A DNA stretch of 64,000 nt from MED660 sp002691025 (GTDB taxonomy: Bacteria; Myxococcota_A; UBA9160; UBA4427). Below, piece after piece: positions 17,846-26,565 of this stretch. The stretch is taken from the NCBI GenBank assembly GCA_002170485.2, contig NHDZ02000031.1:3217-67216 (forward strand). The letters run 5' to 3'. The notes beneath the pieces are model-generated. The model was not told the origin of the DNA. It did not search any database and saw only the letters and a program-made list of their open reading frames with translations. Each line of letters starts with the position of its first letter. The stretch's first letter is position 1. The position numbers and the translations under genes were made by a program.

Positions 17846-18595
17846 CTACATGAGGAGAGCTCTTCCTCCGAGAAAGCGCTTCGCGCTGCCCTCCAAAAGC
17901 TGAGCCAGGTCATCCGGACAGGAATAGAAGGGTGAATGTCCCGAGTCGAGCGCTTGGACCTCACTGAAAGTGCGCTGTTCTTGCATCCGATCCTGCATGG
18001 CCGGACTCACTGTGCGGTCGCGAAGGCACTCGATATAAACCGACGGCAACTGAGCCGCGCCACCAGCCGAAAGGCAAAGAGGCTGGGCGACGGGAGCCAG
18101 GGGCTCGTCGACAAGGTGTTGAAGTGCCTGAGCACGATCCTCAGCCGAGCAATCGTCATACAAGCACTCCAGGCTTCCCGCCCGGTCCAGCCGAAGCACA
18201 CCCTGATCCCAGTCCACTTCCATGGATTTTCCGAGCAGGCTGTCGACGTCGCTCAGAGCCCAATCGGCCACCGACTCACCGTCACGAGGTACATAGGCGG
18301 CGAGATAGACCAGAAGTCCGACATCGGAAGGACAGAATTCAGCCGCCTGTGTAATAACCGCCCCGCCGAGACTGTGCCCAACGAGAACCACGGGTTCGCT
18401 CTCGGCCGCCAGGGTGAAAGAAAGGAAATCGGCATAATCGTCCAGGGTCAGACCCGACAGAGGCTGGCTCTCGGGCCCGCGGCCTGGGAGATCCGGGGTC
18501 ACCACCCGATGGCCCGAAGCCTCCAGGATCGGCGTCAGTTTCTCCCAACACCAACCGCCATGCCAAGCCCCATGTACCAGAACAAAGGTGCTCAT
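17846..18595 (-). CDS. alpha/beta hydrolase (MenH/salicylate-esterase-like)
   Basis: A 249-residue alpha/beta hydrolase beginning STFVLVHGAWHGGWCWEKL, with the oxyanion HG motif near residue 9, nucleophile elbow GHSLGGA near 78, and a late DSGHSPFYSCP supplying the catalytic His. The layout resembles plant methylesterase or hydroxynitrile-lyase-like members. ATG at 18595 is used; a TTG two codons earlier is slightly closer to GGGAGA and is an equal alternative. It stands alone, followed by a strong terminator. Substrate unknown. Confidence 0.8.
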   Translation of the reverse strand: MSTFVLVHGAWHGGWCWEKLTPILEASGHRVVTPDLPGRGPESQPLSGLTLDDYADFLSFTLAAESEPVVLVGHSLGGAVITQAAEFCPSDVGLLVYLAAYVPRDGESVADWALSDVDSLLGKSMEVDWDQGVLRLDRAGSLECLYDDCSAEDRAQALQHLVDEPLAPVAQPLCLSAGGAAQLPSVYIECLRDRTVSPAMQDRMQEQRTFSEVQALDSGHSPFYSCPDDLAQLLEGSAKRFLGGRALLM

Positions 18596-18722
18596 TGCCA
18601 AGAATTCTCCCGCAAAGGGACTTCCGCTGGAAGCCAGATAACCAAGTGGTGAAAAGCCGCCCTATCAAGAGCTGTTATCGGCATCCACCTGGATTGGCTT
18701 GAGATCCCTGGATCCGGCGGGG

Positions 18723-19202
18723 TCAGGGTTGGGCCGAATTCGGCCCATTTTCCTCGCCCGAGACGCGTGAGAGGAAGAAGAGGAGATCCCCCCTACGCCG
18801 GGAGTCCAGCAGCGGCGCCGAGAGCATGCGATTACCAGGCAGAAGGCTCTGTGGGGCCGATAGAAAGAGATCCAGGGTCTCTTCGTTCCAGACCCAATTC
18901 GAAGCCCTCAGTGCATCGGAATAGGGAAAGGCCGGCACCACTCCAACCTGTCTGCCCATGATCCCACCGAGCGGAGGGCCCACTTTCAGAGCCGACCCCG
19001 TGACGTCGTGACAACTCCAACAGGCGGTGGCCTCTCGCTGACCGCGCGAAAACCGGGCCTCATCGGAAGGGCTCAGAGTGGCCCTGATGTCCGAATAGCT
19101 GTCACAGCCCAACAAGAACCCAGCCAGACAGAGCGCAGCCCCGAGGCTCCGCCATACAGGAACGCCCTCAGTCCGCACCTTGTCCGCTTCAGACTTGTCC
19201 AT
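18723..19202 (-). CDS. class I cytochrome c lipoprotein
   Basis: A 159-residue protein. A signal sequence ends with lipobox LAGFLLGC (Cys33), so it is probably lipid-anchored at the periplasmic face. One haem motif CWSCH at about residue 60 is preceded by RGQREATA. The GPPLGG motif and the segment PGNRM supply the likely distal Met ligand. The layout is that of small soluble class I cytochromes c used as electron carriers. It is divergent from a small secreted coiled-coil protein. It could carry electrons from a periplasmic dehydrogenase such as the PQQ enzyme in this window, but they are over 30 kb apart and this is speculative. Confidence 0.83.
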   Translation of the reverse strand: MDKSEADKVRTEGVPVWRSLGAALCLAGFLLGCDSYSDIRATLSPSDEARFSRGQREATACWSCHDVTGSALKVGPPLGGIMGRQVGVVPAFPYSDALRASNWVWNEETLDLFLSAPQSLLPGNRMLSAPLLDSRRRGDLLFFLSRVSGEENGPNSAQP

Positions 19203-19255
19203 GCATGACCGATAGAACAGGTGACTGCGCGTAGCCAGAGAGGCCTTTCAGCACA

Positions 19256-19687
19256 ATGATCCGTTTCCCGCGACGAACCCTGTGTCCTCTGATCCTCCTG
19301 AGCCTGATCACGGTGGGTCTCCTTGCGAGCCCGGCATTTTCGGGAAGCCGAGAAACACCGAATCCAGTTCAGAGAGCCTCGGCCATCTCGGACGAGTCCC
19401 TCGAGACCCTTTACGGAAAACTGAAAGAAACCGAAATCCAGTGGGACCAGACTCGCCGGGCTCTTCGCAAGGCACGCCAAAGGCGCTATCCCCGTGGCCA
19501 GGCCCTGGAACAACTAAGGCAAAGAGCACGCAAGAACGAAGAGGCTTTGGCCCAAGCGGAAGAAGCATTCCTACGTCGAGTCGACCAGGCCCGATATACG
19601 ACAGGAGAAACCCGGGAATGGAACGCCTTCATCGAACGGGCTGAGCAGATCCAAGAGGCTCGCCGATTGAGAGCCATCTCCCAGTAG
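19256..19687 (+). CDS. small secreted coiled-coil protein
   Basis: A 143-residue protein with a Sec signal peptide (RRTLCPLILLSLITVGLLASPAFSG, cleavage near residue 30). A highly charged helical remainder rich in E, R, A and Q follows, consistent with a coiled coil (about residues 45-140). No known domain recognised. It is divergent from the cytochrome c lipoprotein, with 53 bases between the starts. Location would be periplasmic; role unknown. Confidence 0.6.
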   Translation: MIRFPRRTLCPLILLSLITVGLLASPAFSGSRETPNPVQRASAISDESLETLYGKLKETEIQWDQTRRALRKARQRRYPRGQALEQLRQRARKNEEALAQAEEAFLRRVDQARYTTGETREWNAFIERAEQIQEARRLRAISQ

Positions 19688-19719
19688 ACGAGCGAAGACG
19701 AGTTTCCCTGGGCGTGACA

Positions 19720-20304
19720 CTAGGAAGCCTTGGAAGGATGGGTGAGAGTCGCTCCCTCAGGAAGCCACTCCGCGGGCGGGCACTCCGTATAGACGACGCC
19801 CGCTTTCGCACTGAGTTGTTTCCAGGCGAACACGCCTCCGCCGGCCTGACGGGCCCGAATTCCTTTCTGGGACCCGTCTCGACAGGCCGTAAGCAAAAGG
19901 GGCTCGGCCCCTTCCTCCAGCCACAAGTAGGCGTAAAGGGCCGACTCGTCTTCGACAAGACGAACACGAAGCCCGGGCGGCAGGTTCTGCCCCGGCCCCA
20001 GATAGGTCAAACCTTCAAGCCACAACTTCCCATCAGAAAGCCTTATCCCGGGCAGCTTTGAGCCTACCGAGGATGGAGGAAGGCTCTCCAGGTAGGCTTT
20101 GATGATAGGACCGTTTTGCGCATACCAGGCGGGTGCTGCGCTCGGTTGAAGTGCGGCGCCAGGTTTGGGCGGAGGCCCCAGTCTGGAGAGCAGCGCGCAG
20201 CTTGGAGTCATGACCGAAAGAGCAACGAAGATCGTCATCAGAACGAAACGACCCGATTCACGGAACACGAGGAGGCGCCCGCAGGCGACTCCTTCACGCG
20301 GCAT
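19720..20304 (-). CDS. putative lipoprotein of unknown function
   Basis: A 194-residue protein from ATG at 20304; GGGAGG lies nine bases upstream, inside the end of the preceding gene. The N terminus has a basic region and a hydrophobic segment ending in VMTPSC, an acceptable though not ideal lipobox. The rest has a proline-rich linker and a beta-rich region (LYAYLWLEEGAEPLLLTACRD region). No family recognised. It overlaps the upstream membrane-protein gene by 11 bases, so the two are cotranscribed. Confidence 0.55.
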   Translation of the reverse strand: MPREGVACGRLLVFRESGRFVLMTIFVALSVMTPSCALLSRLGPPPKPGAALQPSAAPAWYAQNGPIIKAYLESLPPSSVGSKLPGIRLSDGKLWLEGLTYLGPGQNLPPGLRVRLVEDESALYAYLWLEEGAEPLLLTACRDGSQKGIRARQAGGGVFAWKQLSAKAGVVYTECPPAEWLPEGATLTHPSKAS

Positions 20305-20692
20305 CCGCTTTCGCCTCCCGGCCAATCAAACGGAGAGCCATGAAGGCCAGACTCGTAGAGACACCCTCGAAGATCAGAGCCATGAAGTTGTAGGTCGAAA
20401 ATCCGTACGCAAAAAGACCATACGCTCGACCCAAAGCCAGAGATCCGAGAAGAACCATCAAGATGGTCAGACCGGTCGGCACTGTGTTTTTTCGAGAGGC
20501 GAGAAAGAAGAAGAACAAGCCCAAACCAATCTGAAGCCCCCCATACATGCCGGCCACCTCAGTCAGCGCACTGGGATTGGGAAGGGTCATTCCCGTGTAG
20601 TTCGCGACAGACTGCGGACTGACAAGACAAAGAACACCGTAGGGCGTGAAAGCCAACCCGACCGCAACAAGAAGAATACGTGCCCATTTCAT
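20294..20692 (-). CDS. four-helix membrane protein, DUF4345-like
   Basis: A 132-residue protein from ATG at 20692 with GGGAGGG nine bases upstream. Four hydrophobic helices alternate with short loops. The region SPQSVANYTGMTLPNPSALTEVAGMYGGLQIGLG resembles DUF4345 proteins (EvrAmyGG-type motif). It is predicted to be an inner-membrane protein with no known activity. It shares 11 bases with the following lipoprotein gene. Confidence 0.65.
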   Translation of the reverse strand: MKWARILLVAVGLAFTPYGVLCLVSPQSVANYTGMTLPNPSALTEVAGMYGGLQIGLGLFFFFLASRKNTVPTGLTILMVLLGSLALGRAYGLFAYGFSTYNFMALIFEGVSTSLAFMALRLIGREAKADAA

Positions 20693-20855
20693 ATTCAAGC
20701 CCTCCCTAAGGCCCGGTCGCCTTCCCTCCTGAAGAGAATGGCGAGCCAAGCCATGATCGCAATCGATATGTGGACTTTGGCTGAAATAGCCAAATGCACA
20801 AACCCAGCGACGAAAGAGGGGTGGACAAGGTCTCCAGAAGCCCCCAGGGGCCTCC

Positions 20856-21311
20856 TCACCCTATCTTTAGACGGATCCCTCGGCCCAGTCGGGACGCGGT
20901 TCCGCTCAGGAACTGCAACCTCGAAAGAGTTCGCTGATATTCCCGATTGTTGACCAACAGGCGGTATTCCACCTCATCGATGGTATCCACGTGCAGATCA
21001 TGAACCTGGCCATACGTCATCCGGTCGGCGTCATAGAAGATCCGTGTCACTTCTTCGACCGTCCCGGGCATCACCACCGCCTCACCGCCCTCCCCCAGTA
21101 GCCCCATGGCCAGACCCAGTCGATTGATCTGATCCACGATCCCATGGCCCTTCATGGCGTGAACGCTGTTGGGAGGAATAATGACCTGGGTATCGCTGGT
21201 CAGATCTCCACCTTCATCCAGCCAGACAAAACCCGCCTCGCCTTGTTGGAAGGGCGAGGTGAATGTTTCGCTCCCCGCCTCGTGATCAAAGTAGATGACA
21301 CGAACAGACAT
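20856..21311 (-). CDS. hypothetical protein
   Basis: A 151-residue soluble protein beginning MSVRVIYFDHEAGSETFTSPF; AGGTG precedes the ATG at 21311. A longer in-frame version starting at 21377 lacks such a site. It contains GEAGFVWLDEGGDLT and a segment GTVEEVTRIFYDADRM, with no signal peptide or membrane helix. I do not recognise the family. It sits between a small membrane-protein operon and a SnoaL-like gene on the same strand. Confidence 0.5.
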   Translation of the reverse strand: MSVRVIYFDHEAGSETFTSPFQQGEAGFVWLDEGGDLTSDTQVIIPPNSVHAMKGHGIVDQINRLGLAMGLLGEGGEAVVMPGTVEEVTRIFYDADRMTYGQVHDLHVDTIDEVEYRLLVNNREYQRTLSRLQFLSGTASRLGRGIRLKIG

Positions 21312-21414
21312 CAACTGCACCTGGAAAAAGTAGACAGAAGTCCGGATACGACACTTCGACGACCCAAAACAGGACAAACCGGGTCAAACGCGAGCGATCT
21401 GTCATCCAACCCGA

Positions 21415-21870
21415 TCACTCGTTTGGAGGGCTCGGCAATTCGATCAGGAGATGCCGACTCAGGTCACCGGCGAATTCAACTCTCATTCGTCGCTCCGAAA
21501 AACCCCACTGCCCATCCACGCAGGCAAAGCGATCCGCATATCGACCCGAAATGATGGGCTGGAGCGGAAAATCCGGCAGGCACTGAAAGACAGTAAAACG
21601 AGCCCGCCCCTGAGCAGAGAGACCCGATTCCTCCACCTCGATAATGGCGTTGGTGGTCATATGCTGGGTGCACGGAGTGCCACACTCATAGAGACGCGTA
21701 CTGGATTCATAGAGACCCTGGACTTCAGCCGATCCTCTTGCGATCACGTTTCCATCAGGTCCCACGATCTGTCCGCCCGAGAAGAGCTCGCCCACTCCCT
21801 GGAAGTCACCGGCATCGATACGCTCCGCGTACAGATAGAGAAGGTGTTCAATTCTGCGACCATCATCCAT
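21415..21870 (-). CDS. SnoaL-like (NTF2-fold) protein
   Basis: A 151-residue protein. The N terminus (IEHLLYLYAERIDAGDFQGVGELF) and the later CTQHMTTNAIIEVE are typical of SnoaL_4-type NTF2 folds, where a helical start is followed by a curved sheet forming a small pocket. Members include dehydratases, isomerases and ring-hydroxylating dioxygenase beta-like proteins; the reaction here is unknown. The tail RRMRVEFAGDLSRHL is also common in this family. Confidence 0.72.
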   Translation of the reverse strand: MDDGRRIEHLLYLYAERIDAGDFQGVGELFSGGQIVGPDGNVIARGSAEVQGLYESSTRLYECGTPCTQHMTTNAIIEVEESGLSAQGRARFTVFQCLPDFPLQPIISGRYADRFACVDGQWGFSERRMRVEFAGDLSRHLLIELPSPPNE

Positions 21871-21925
21871 TGTCGTTCGGACTCCTTGTCAAAGGGCCTT
21901 CAGCGCCTGGCACGGGTGATGACAG

Positions 21926-22279
21926 CTAGGCGAGTCGTTCCATGCCCGAAGGCAACTGGGGTTCAGGAGCGTCGGCTTCACCCACAAATCGAGTCCATTC
22001 GTCAGGGGCGACCCGCTCCATGTGATCGGGTTGGCGACTGCGCAGATGCGAGCCGCAGTTCATACACTCGACATAGTGGTGAACCTGCTCGGAACGCCCC
22101 GAACGGACTTCGATGGAAGCGCGCAACCAGAGACGGCTCGGCCTTCCGAGATCGTCACATTCCACGCATCGGAGTAGAAAAACGGGGCCCAGCTCAATCT
22201 TGTCACTCGAATCCAACATCAGCGCTAAAAACGATACCGAATGTGGTGAGTCCGGAAAGGTGCCTGGATGGGAATTCAT
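21926..22279 (-). CDS. small protein with two cysteine pairs, possibly zinc-binding
   Basis: A 117-residue protein from ATG at 22279, with an alternative ATG at 22219 that has no better ribosome binding site. CVEC near residue 38 and CMNC near residue 73 could bind a metal ion. The rest is charged, without signal peptide or helix. No family recognised. It lies 38 bases downstream of the cyclophilin gene on the same strand. Confidence 0.45.
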   Translation of the reverse strand: MNSHPGTFPDSPHSVSFLALMLDSSDKIELGPVFLLRCVECDDLGRPSRLWLRASIEVRSGRSEQVHHYVECMNCGSHLRSRQPDHMERVAPDEWTRFVGEADAPEPQLPSGMERLA

Positions 22280-22317
22280 CCGTCCATCAAGGGACCCGAT
22301 GAATCCGTCCGACCCCT

Positions 22318-23058
22318 TTATTCGGCGACGGGTTGTTCGAGGATTTCAGCTCTGCGGATGTAGACCGCCCGTTTCGGCACACCGGACTCGGATCCATACA
22401 TTTCAAGCGTTTTGAGAGTCCCCATCCCTTCCACGACCTGGCCGTAGACCGTGTGTTTGCCGTCGAGATGCTCCGCATCACCACTGAAGAGAATGAAGAA
22501 CTGGCTGCCATCCGTTCGCGGGCCGGAGTTCGCCGCTGAAACCACACCGCGTTTGTTGTGTCGAGCCTTTCGGCTGAATTCGCCGCCCATTCGATAGGCT
22601 GGACCGCCCGAGCCATTCCCCAACGGGTCTCCGCCTTGCACCATGAATTTGGGGATGATCCGATGGAATGAAAGCCCATCATAGAAACCCAGGCGTGTCA
22701 GATAGATCGCGCTGCTGACATGACCCGGTGCATATTCAGGTTTCAGCTTGATCTTGATCCCACCTTCACTGGTGTGAAGAAACCAATAGTATTCAACGTC
22801 AGGACTGAAACTGACCACAGGCGGCCGCGGGACCCGGGTTTTCCAATTGGGCGCGGACTTATCCACCGGATGAGCCTTGATGTGAGCGTCGACTTCGGCG
22901 ACGGCACTGGTGGTCGGCGCGGACTTTTTGACCTTCGCTCCAGAGGGCGCTTTGGGCGGGGAACTGCATGCACCGAGCAGGGAAACGAAGACGAGCGAAC
23001 CCAATGTGCCGACCCAGGCTCGACGTGCGAAACGGAACGATCTACTTCCTGATTTCAA
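22318..23058 (-). CDS. cyclophilin-type peptidyl-prolyl isomerase, lipoprotein
   Basis: A 246-residue protein. The signal peptide ends with lipobox LLGAC (about residue 31), followed by a low-complexity linker. A cyclophilin domain covers about residues 85-240: YDGLSFHRIIPKFMVQGGDP, with the active-site Arg in FHRII and the Gln in VQGGDP, then SAANSGPRTDGSQFFI and HLDGKHTVYGQVVEGM. It should catalyse proline isomerisation during folding of exported proteins at the envelope. It probably leads the minus-strand run towards 21.4 kb. Confidence 0.88.
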   Translation of the reverse strand: MKSGSRSFRFARRAWVGTLGSLVFVSLLGACSSPPKAPSGAKVKKSAPTTSAVAEVDAHIKAHPVDKSAPNWKTRVPRPPVVSFSPDVEYYWFLHTSEGGIKIKLKPEYAPGHVSSAIYLTRLGFYDGLSFHRIIPKFMVQGGDPLGNGSGGPAYRMGGEFSRKARHNKRGVVSAANSGPRTDGSQFFILFSGDAEHLDGKHTVYGQVVEGMGTLKTLEMYGSESGVPKRAVYIRRAEILEQPVAE

Positions 23059-23233
23059 GTCATGGTCTCCCGCTTACCCTTGAAGAAAGGAAGCTGTAGG
23101 TTGGGTGGCAGGGAGATAGTAGCCCTGTTGGGCCATCCGCAAGGACCGGGCCTGTGGCCCGCATCCCATGACTCGCCCTCGGCACGGGTCTTCCGTGAAT
23201 CTCTCACGGGAGCCCCGCGCGCGAAAAGCGGGA

Positions 23234-23506
23234 TCAGTCTCTCGAACGGGACCCGTACATCGAATCAAAATCCGCACTGGGCTGAGACCAGATCCACGAT
23301 CTCTCAAGCTCGATGGGGGCGTTGTTCGCCGAGGGCAACGCTGGGGGCAGCGTCGCTCTCGATATCCCGGGCGGAAAACTGATCGCGATCACGGAAAAGA
23401 GCAGGGTCGCCATGACCACGGTGGCGGCCATTCTGGACAGACCGTCCAGAATAACCAGCCTCCGGTCCGCTCGGGGAGACGTCATCATTCGTGTTGCTTC
23501 AATCAT
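23234..23506 (-). CDS. possible small single-pass membrane protein
   Basis: A 90-residue reading frame from ATG at 23506 with a basic N terminus and one hydrophobic helix at about residues 27-45 (MAATVVMATLLFSVIAISF). A Pro/Ser-rich exported tail follows. The upstream AAGAAAGA is a weak ribosome site. No homologue recognised. The start overlaps (ATGA) the stop of a shorter 87-codon frame at 23503-23766 that I could not support. It may be spurious. Confidence 0.35.
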   Translation of the reverse strand: MIEATRMMTSPRADRRLVILDGLSRMAATVVMATLLFSVIAISFPPGISRATLPPALPSANNAPIELERSWIWSQPSADFDSMYGSRSRD

Positions 23507-23846
23507 TGTTGATCTTTCTTATGTGGGGGTACCTGGCGCGCACCGCATTTGGAGAAGCTCCGAGGTGGACCGCTCAAGTCCCCGTCCCGTGACGAAGCAA
23601 ACACTGTGCCAATGCCTGAAATCAGCCTAGGACCCCCAGCTTCCGGCTCAGGTGTCGAGATGGAAATACAGGTGGCGGCCGCCGGTCCTCCTCCGCAGCC
23701 TGAGACGGCAGGTGCCCCACGCTCGATCGAGCGCCAAAGGCGGCCGCCCGAAAAGATCGGACTCACCTATTCTCTCCGAGAAGTCATCAAGCCAAGAACG
23801 GGACATCCAGGATGAAGAGCAGATCGGATCGGCAAAGGGGACTCCC
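23507..23846. other. gap with no well-supported gene
   Basis: Short frames exist on both strands (for example a GTG-initiated minus frame at 23503-23766 with GGAGA upstream), but none has recognisable features or clearly better codon use than the others. The 3' end carries AAGGGG at 23835-23840, the ribosome site of the NUDIX gene. Confidence 0.35.
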
Positions 23847-24344
23847 GTGAGCCAAAAGGCAGGAATCGACACGATTGACTGGCCGAATTGGTCGCCCACC
23901 CATCATGCAACATTGACTTTCATCCAATCGGGCAGCCGGGTCCTGCTCATCCGGAAAAAGCGCGGATTGGGCGCAGGTTTGATCAACGGTCCGGGTGGAA
24001 AACTCGAAGCCGATGAAAGCACTGTGCAGTGCGCCGTTCGCGAAGTCGAAGAAGAAGTAGGGCTTACTCCTCTCGAGTTGGAGCCACGAGGTGAGCTCCG
24101 CTTTCAGTTCCTCGACGGGTACGCGATCCACGTCCATGTCTTCGTCGCGAAGGGGTACCAAGGCGACCTCTGTGAAACTGAAGAAGCCAGGCCCATCTGG
24201 TTCGAAAACGAAGACATCCCCTATGAGGAGATGTGGGAGGACGACAGACTGTGGCTGCCCCACGTCCTCTCAGGCGGCCGCGTGCAAGGCGACTTCATCT
24301 TTGATGACGAAAAGATGATGGATCACAAACTCGCCTGTACGTGA
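23847..24344 (+). CDS. NUDIX hydrolase (MTH1-like)
   Basis: A 165-residue protein from GTG at 23847, six bases after AAGGGG; this start leaves only a short leader before the domain, whereas the open frame extends 65 codons upstream without domain content. The NUDIX box is GGKLEADESTVQCAVREVEEEVGL. The preceding RKKRGLGAGLINGPGGK is reminiscent of MTH1 (oxidised purine nucleotide pyrophosphatase), as is the later WFENEDIPYEEMWEDD. It likely cleaves oxidised dNTPs such as 8-oxo-dGTP, or related nucleotides, to monophosphates. It stands alone between minus-strand genes. Confidence 0.85.
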   Translation: MSQKAGIDTIDWPNWSPTHHATLTFIQSGSRVLLIRKKRGLGAGLINGPGGKLEADESTVQCAVREVEEEVGLTPLELEPRGELRFQFLDGYAIHVHVFVAKGYQGDLCETEEARPIWFENEDIPYEEMWEDDRLWLPHVLSGGRVQGDFIFDDEKMMDHKLACT

Positions 24345-24371
24345 AGAGTTACCTCGATCCGCACTGAATAC

Positions 24372-24944
24372 CTACCAGAGCGAAATCGGAGACCTTCGCG
24401 CGGCGCCTCGAGATCGCGCCACTCGACGTTGGCGACGTCGGCGTATGCGGTCGTGCAGGGCCCGCCTTCGCGACTCCATCCACTCTTCTCGTGTCGCATC
24501 ATCATCGTCTTCTCCGTACGTTTCCTCACGACGAGTGCGGAAATCGCAGAAATCAGCATAGGCATCGATTTCGTGGACCAGTTCGTTGACCACCAGTTCG
24601 ACCATGATCGCATCATCGAGAAAGCCGAGTACGGGAACCTTGTCCGGGATCATGTCATCGGGCTCGGCGAAATACGCCATGCCACGCACAACGCGTTCAC
24701 GATCCCGGCCCCCGATCCGCCATTCGGTGTCCTCCAACATTTCAATCAGGACCGAAAGCTTCTCCACTCGACTGCGAACAAAATCCGGAGCTCGAGTGGC
24801 CGAAATGCCTTCGATCAGGGCACGACAGGCGTCCAAGATCTCCTGCTCGCTCGAATTCTTGTGCTTCGCCCGAACCTCTTTCATCACACGACGGAAATAC
24901 TTGAGATCGTTGTCAGTCAGATCAAAGGTGACCTTCATTGCCAT
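24372..24944 (-). CDS. DUF1232 (YkvA-like) protein
   Basis: A 190-residue protein. The central part GMAYFAEPDDMIPDKVPVLGFLDDAIMVELVVNEL is the DUF1232 signature, seen in YkvA-like proteins. The N-terminal 70 residues are helical and charged, and the C terminus is strongly basic (RRRRQRRVARSRGAARR region). Function unknown. ATG at 24944 or two codons later are both possible. Confidence 0.75.
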   Translation of the reverse strand: MAMKVTFDLTDNDLKYFRRVMKEVRAKHKNSSEQEILDACRALIEGISATRAPDFVRSRVEKLSVLIEMLEDTEWRIGGRDRERVVRGMAYFAEPDDMIPDKVPVLGFLDDAIMVELVVNELVHEIDAYADFCDFRTRREETYGEDDDDATREEWMESRRRALHDRIRRRRQRRVARSRGAARRSPISLW

Positions 24945-25176
24945 GATTATCTGCTTCCTTCTACCGAATCTTGTTGAGGCGCCCAGTCCCTTGGGCGAGG
25001 CATCATCCTTACCTGGACTGAGACCAGAGACCCTACCTCAGCCGCAGACGGACGCAGCCCCGTGGCCAATCTGGACCGATGGCTCGCCCGGAAATCCGTA
25101 CCTCTTCGAAAATGAAACAGTTTTCGCCCCCCCACACCACGCAGAGGTACTCACGCGGGGGTCGACGGTCTCGTGC

Positions 25177-25845
25177 CTACCGACAGCAGCCGGGCTCTCG
25201 AACCGCCCGGCAAGCCCCCACCGCAAGCCAGGCGCCGATGCAAGGGGCCAGCAAATAGAGCCAAAGCGATGCCAAGGTGCCCGTGACCAGCGCCGGAGCC
25301 AGAGACCGAGCCGGATTGAGGGAGGCACCCGAAACCGGCCCTCCGAAGAGCGCACCGAGACAGACCATGGCTCCCACCGCCACACCGGCCATGATGCCCT
25401 TTTCCTTCGCGCCCGTGGCAACGCCGAGAATCACGAACATCAGGAAGAAGGTGAGGACGACTTCAAGCACGAAGGATTGGCTCAGGCCCCCCGCAGGCTT
25501 CGTCACACCCAGCCCTTCATGTGCGGAAAAAATCACACGCAGGAAAAGACTGGCCAGGACAGCACCTGAAAACTGGCCCACCCAATAGGTCACGAGTTCG
25601 CGACCCGGAAGTCGTCGCGCCACCCAGAACGCAAAAGAAACCGCAGGATTGAGGTGGGCTCCCGAAACGTCACCCACCGCATAGATCATTGTCATGACGA
25701 CCAATCCAAAAGCCACCGCAATACCCAGATGGGAAATGGCTCCGCCCGTCACATCATTGACCACGATCGCGCCGGTACCGATAAACACCAGAGCGAAAGT
25801 TCCGATCATCTCGGAAATCGCACGCTTGCTGAGTTCTGTATTCAT
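25177..25845 (-). CDS. MIP-family aquaporin/glycerol facilitator
   Basis: A 222-residue channel protein from ATG at 25845 with GGGGGAG five bases upstream. It has six hydrophobic helices and the two half-helix motifs HLNPAVS (NPA1) and SLNPARS (NPA2). The first helix reads IGTFALVFIGTGAIVVND. It forms a pore for water or small neutral solutes. The selectivity filter cannot be set reliably by eye, but the short loops fit an AqpZ-like water channel rather than GlpF. An ArsC-like gene is 2 kb away but not contiguous. Confidence 0.87.
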   Translation of the reverse strand: MNTELSKRAISEMIGTFALVFIGTGAIVVNDVTGGAISHLGIAVAFGLVVMTMIYAVGDVSGAHLNPAVSFAFWVARRLPGRELVTYWVGQFSGAVLASLFLRVIFSAHEGLGVTKPAGGLSQSFVLEVVLTFFLMFVILGVATGAKEKGIMAGVAVGAMVCLGALFGGPVSGASLNPARSLAPALVTGTLASLWLYLLAPCIGAWLAVGACRAVREPGCCR

Positions 25846-25958
25846 CTGCGCTCCCCCTGCATCCACCTTCGGCACGTTCTTTCCACACATTTCATCTCGT
25901 GCAGGTACAAATCCTCTTCCTTGTTGACCATTCCAGCCCCTCCCTCACGAGAGCAAAA

Positions 25959-26504
25959 TCACGAATTCCCATCATCAAGCCGAGCAGAAATCTCATCGGG
26001 GTCGCCGAAGAATTCCACAGATACAACCCGAAGGCCGTCCAGGGTGATCAGTGTGCCTCGATCCACCTCATCGGGCCATTGGGCTGTCACTTTGCCTTCT
26101 CTGTCAAGCAACAGGGGAAAGGAATACTGGCGCATCTGCGGAACCGCAAAAAAACGTGCGACCAACCCCGGCATACGACTGATATCGGCCACGTAGACCA
26201 CATCGCGCTCAGCAAGGAACTCTCCGTCCTTCCCCGACAACGCCTCGGTGATGATGCCTCCGCCCTCCATGTCGCGGCTGAAGAGGATGATCTTCGTCTC
26301 CTCGGTGGCCCCGGCCACAATTCCGAACTGATCCTCGAGTTCAAAAACCTGGACTACACCACCCGGCCCCAATACCACCTCTTCTTCCGAGGCCTGAGCA
26401 GGGAGAAACAGGAAAGCCAAGCACGCGATCACGCTTCCCAGGAGGGCGAAGCCGCGCATCGCCCACTCGCGACTCCCGACGCTGTGCAGTGCTCGGTTCG
26501 TCAT
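25959..26504 (-). CDS. exported protein, possibly thioredoxin-like fold, function unknown
   Basis: A 181-residue protein. ATG at 26504 precedes a signal peptide (MRGFALLGSVIACLAFLFLPAQASE region); a later ATG at 26459 is also acceptable. The longer open frame overlaps the upstream gene and is unlikely. The mature part contains VFELEDQFGIV, VYVADISRMPGLVARFFAVPQMR and FPLLLDREGKV, resembling short periplasmic proteins that align to a thioredoxin-like fold but lack CxxC. No activity is known. Confidence 0.6.
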   Translation of the reverse strand: MTNRALHSVGSREWAMRGFALLGSVIACLAFLFLPAQASEEEVVLGPGGVVQVFELEDQFGIVAGATEETKIILFSRDMEGGGIITEALSGKDGEFLAERDVVYVADISRMPGLVARFFAVPQMRQYSFPLLLDREGKVTAQWPDEVDRGTLITLDGLRVVSVEFFGDPDEISARLDDGNS

Positions 26505-26565
26505 GGCCTGACCCCATCCTTCATGCTGCGATACCGAGACCGGCCTATCGAAAAACACGACGGTG

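Noticed and set aside
23503..23766. A GTG-initiated 87-codon frame overlapping the start of the small membrane protein by four bases
   Set aside because: It has a fair ribosome site but low-complexity sequence, no domain and competing frames of equal quality on the other strand.
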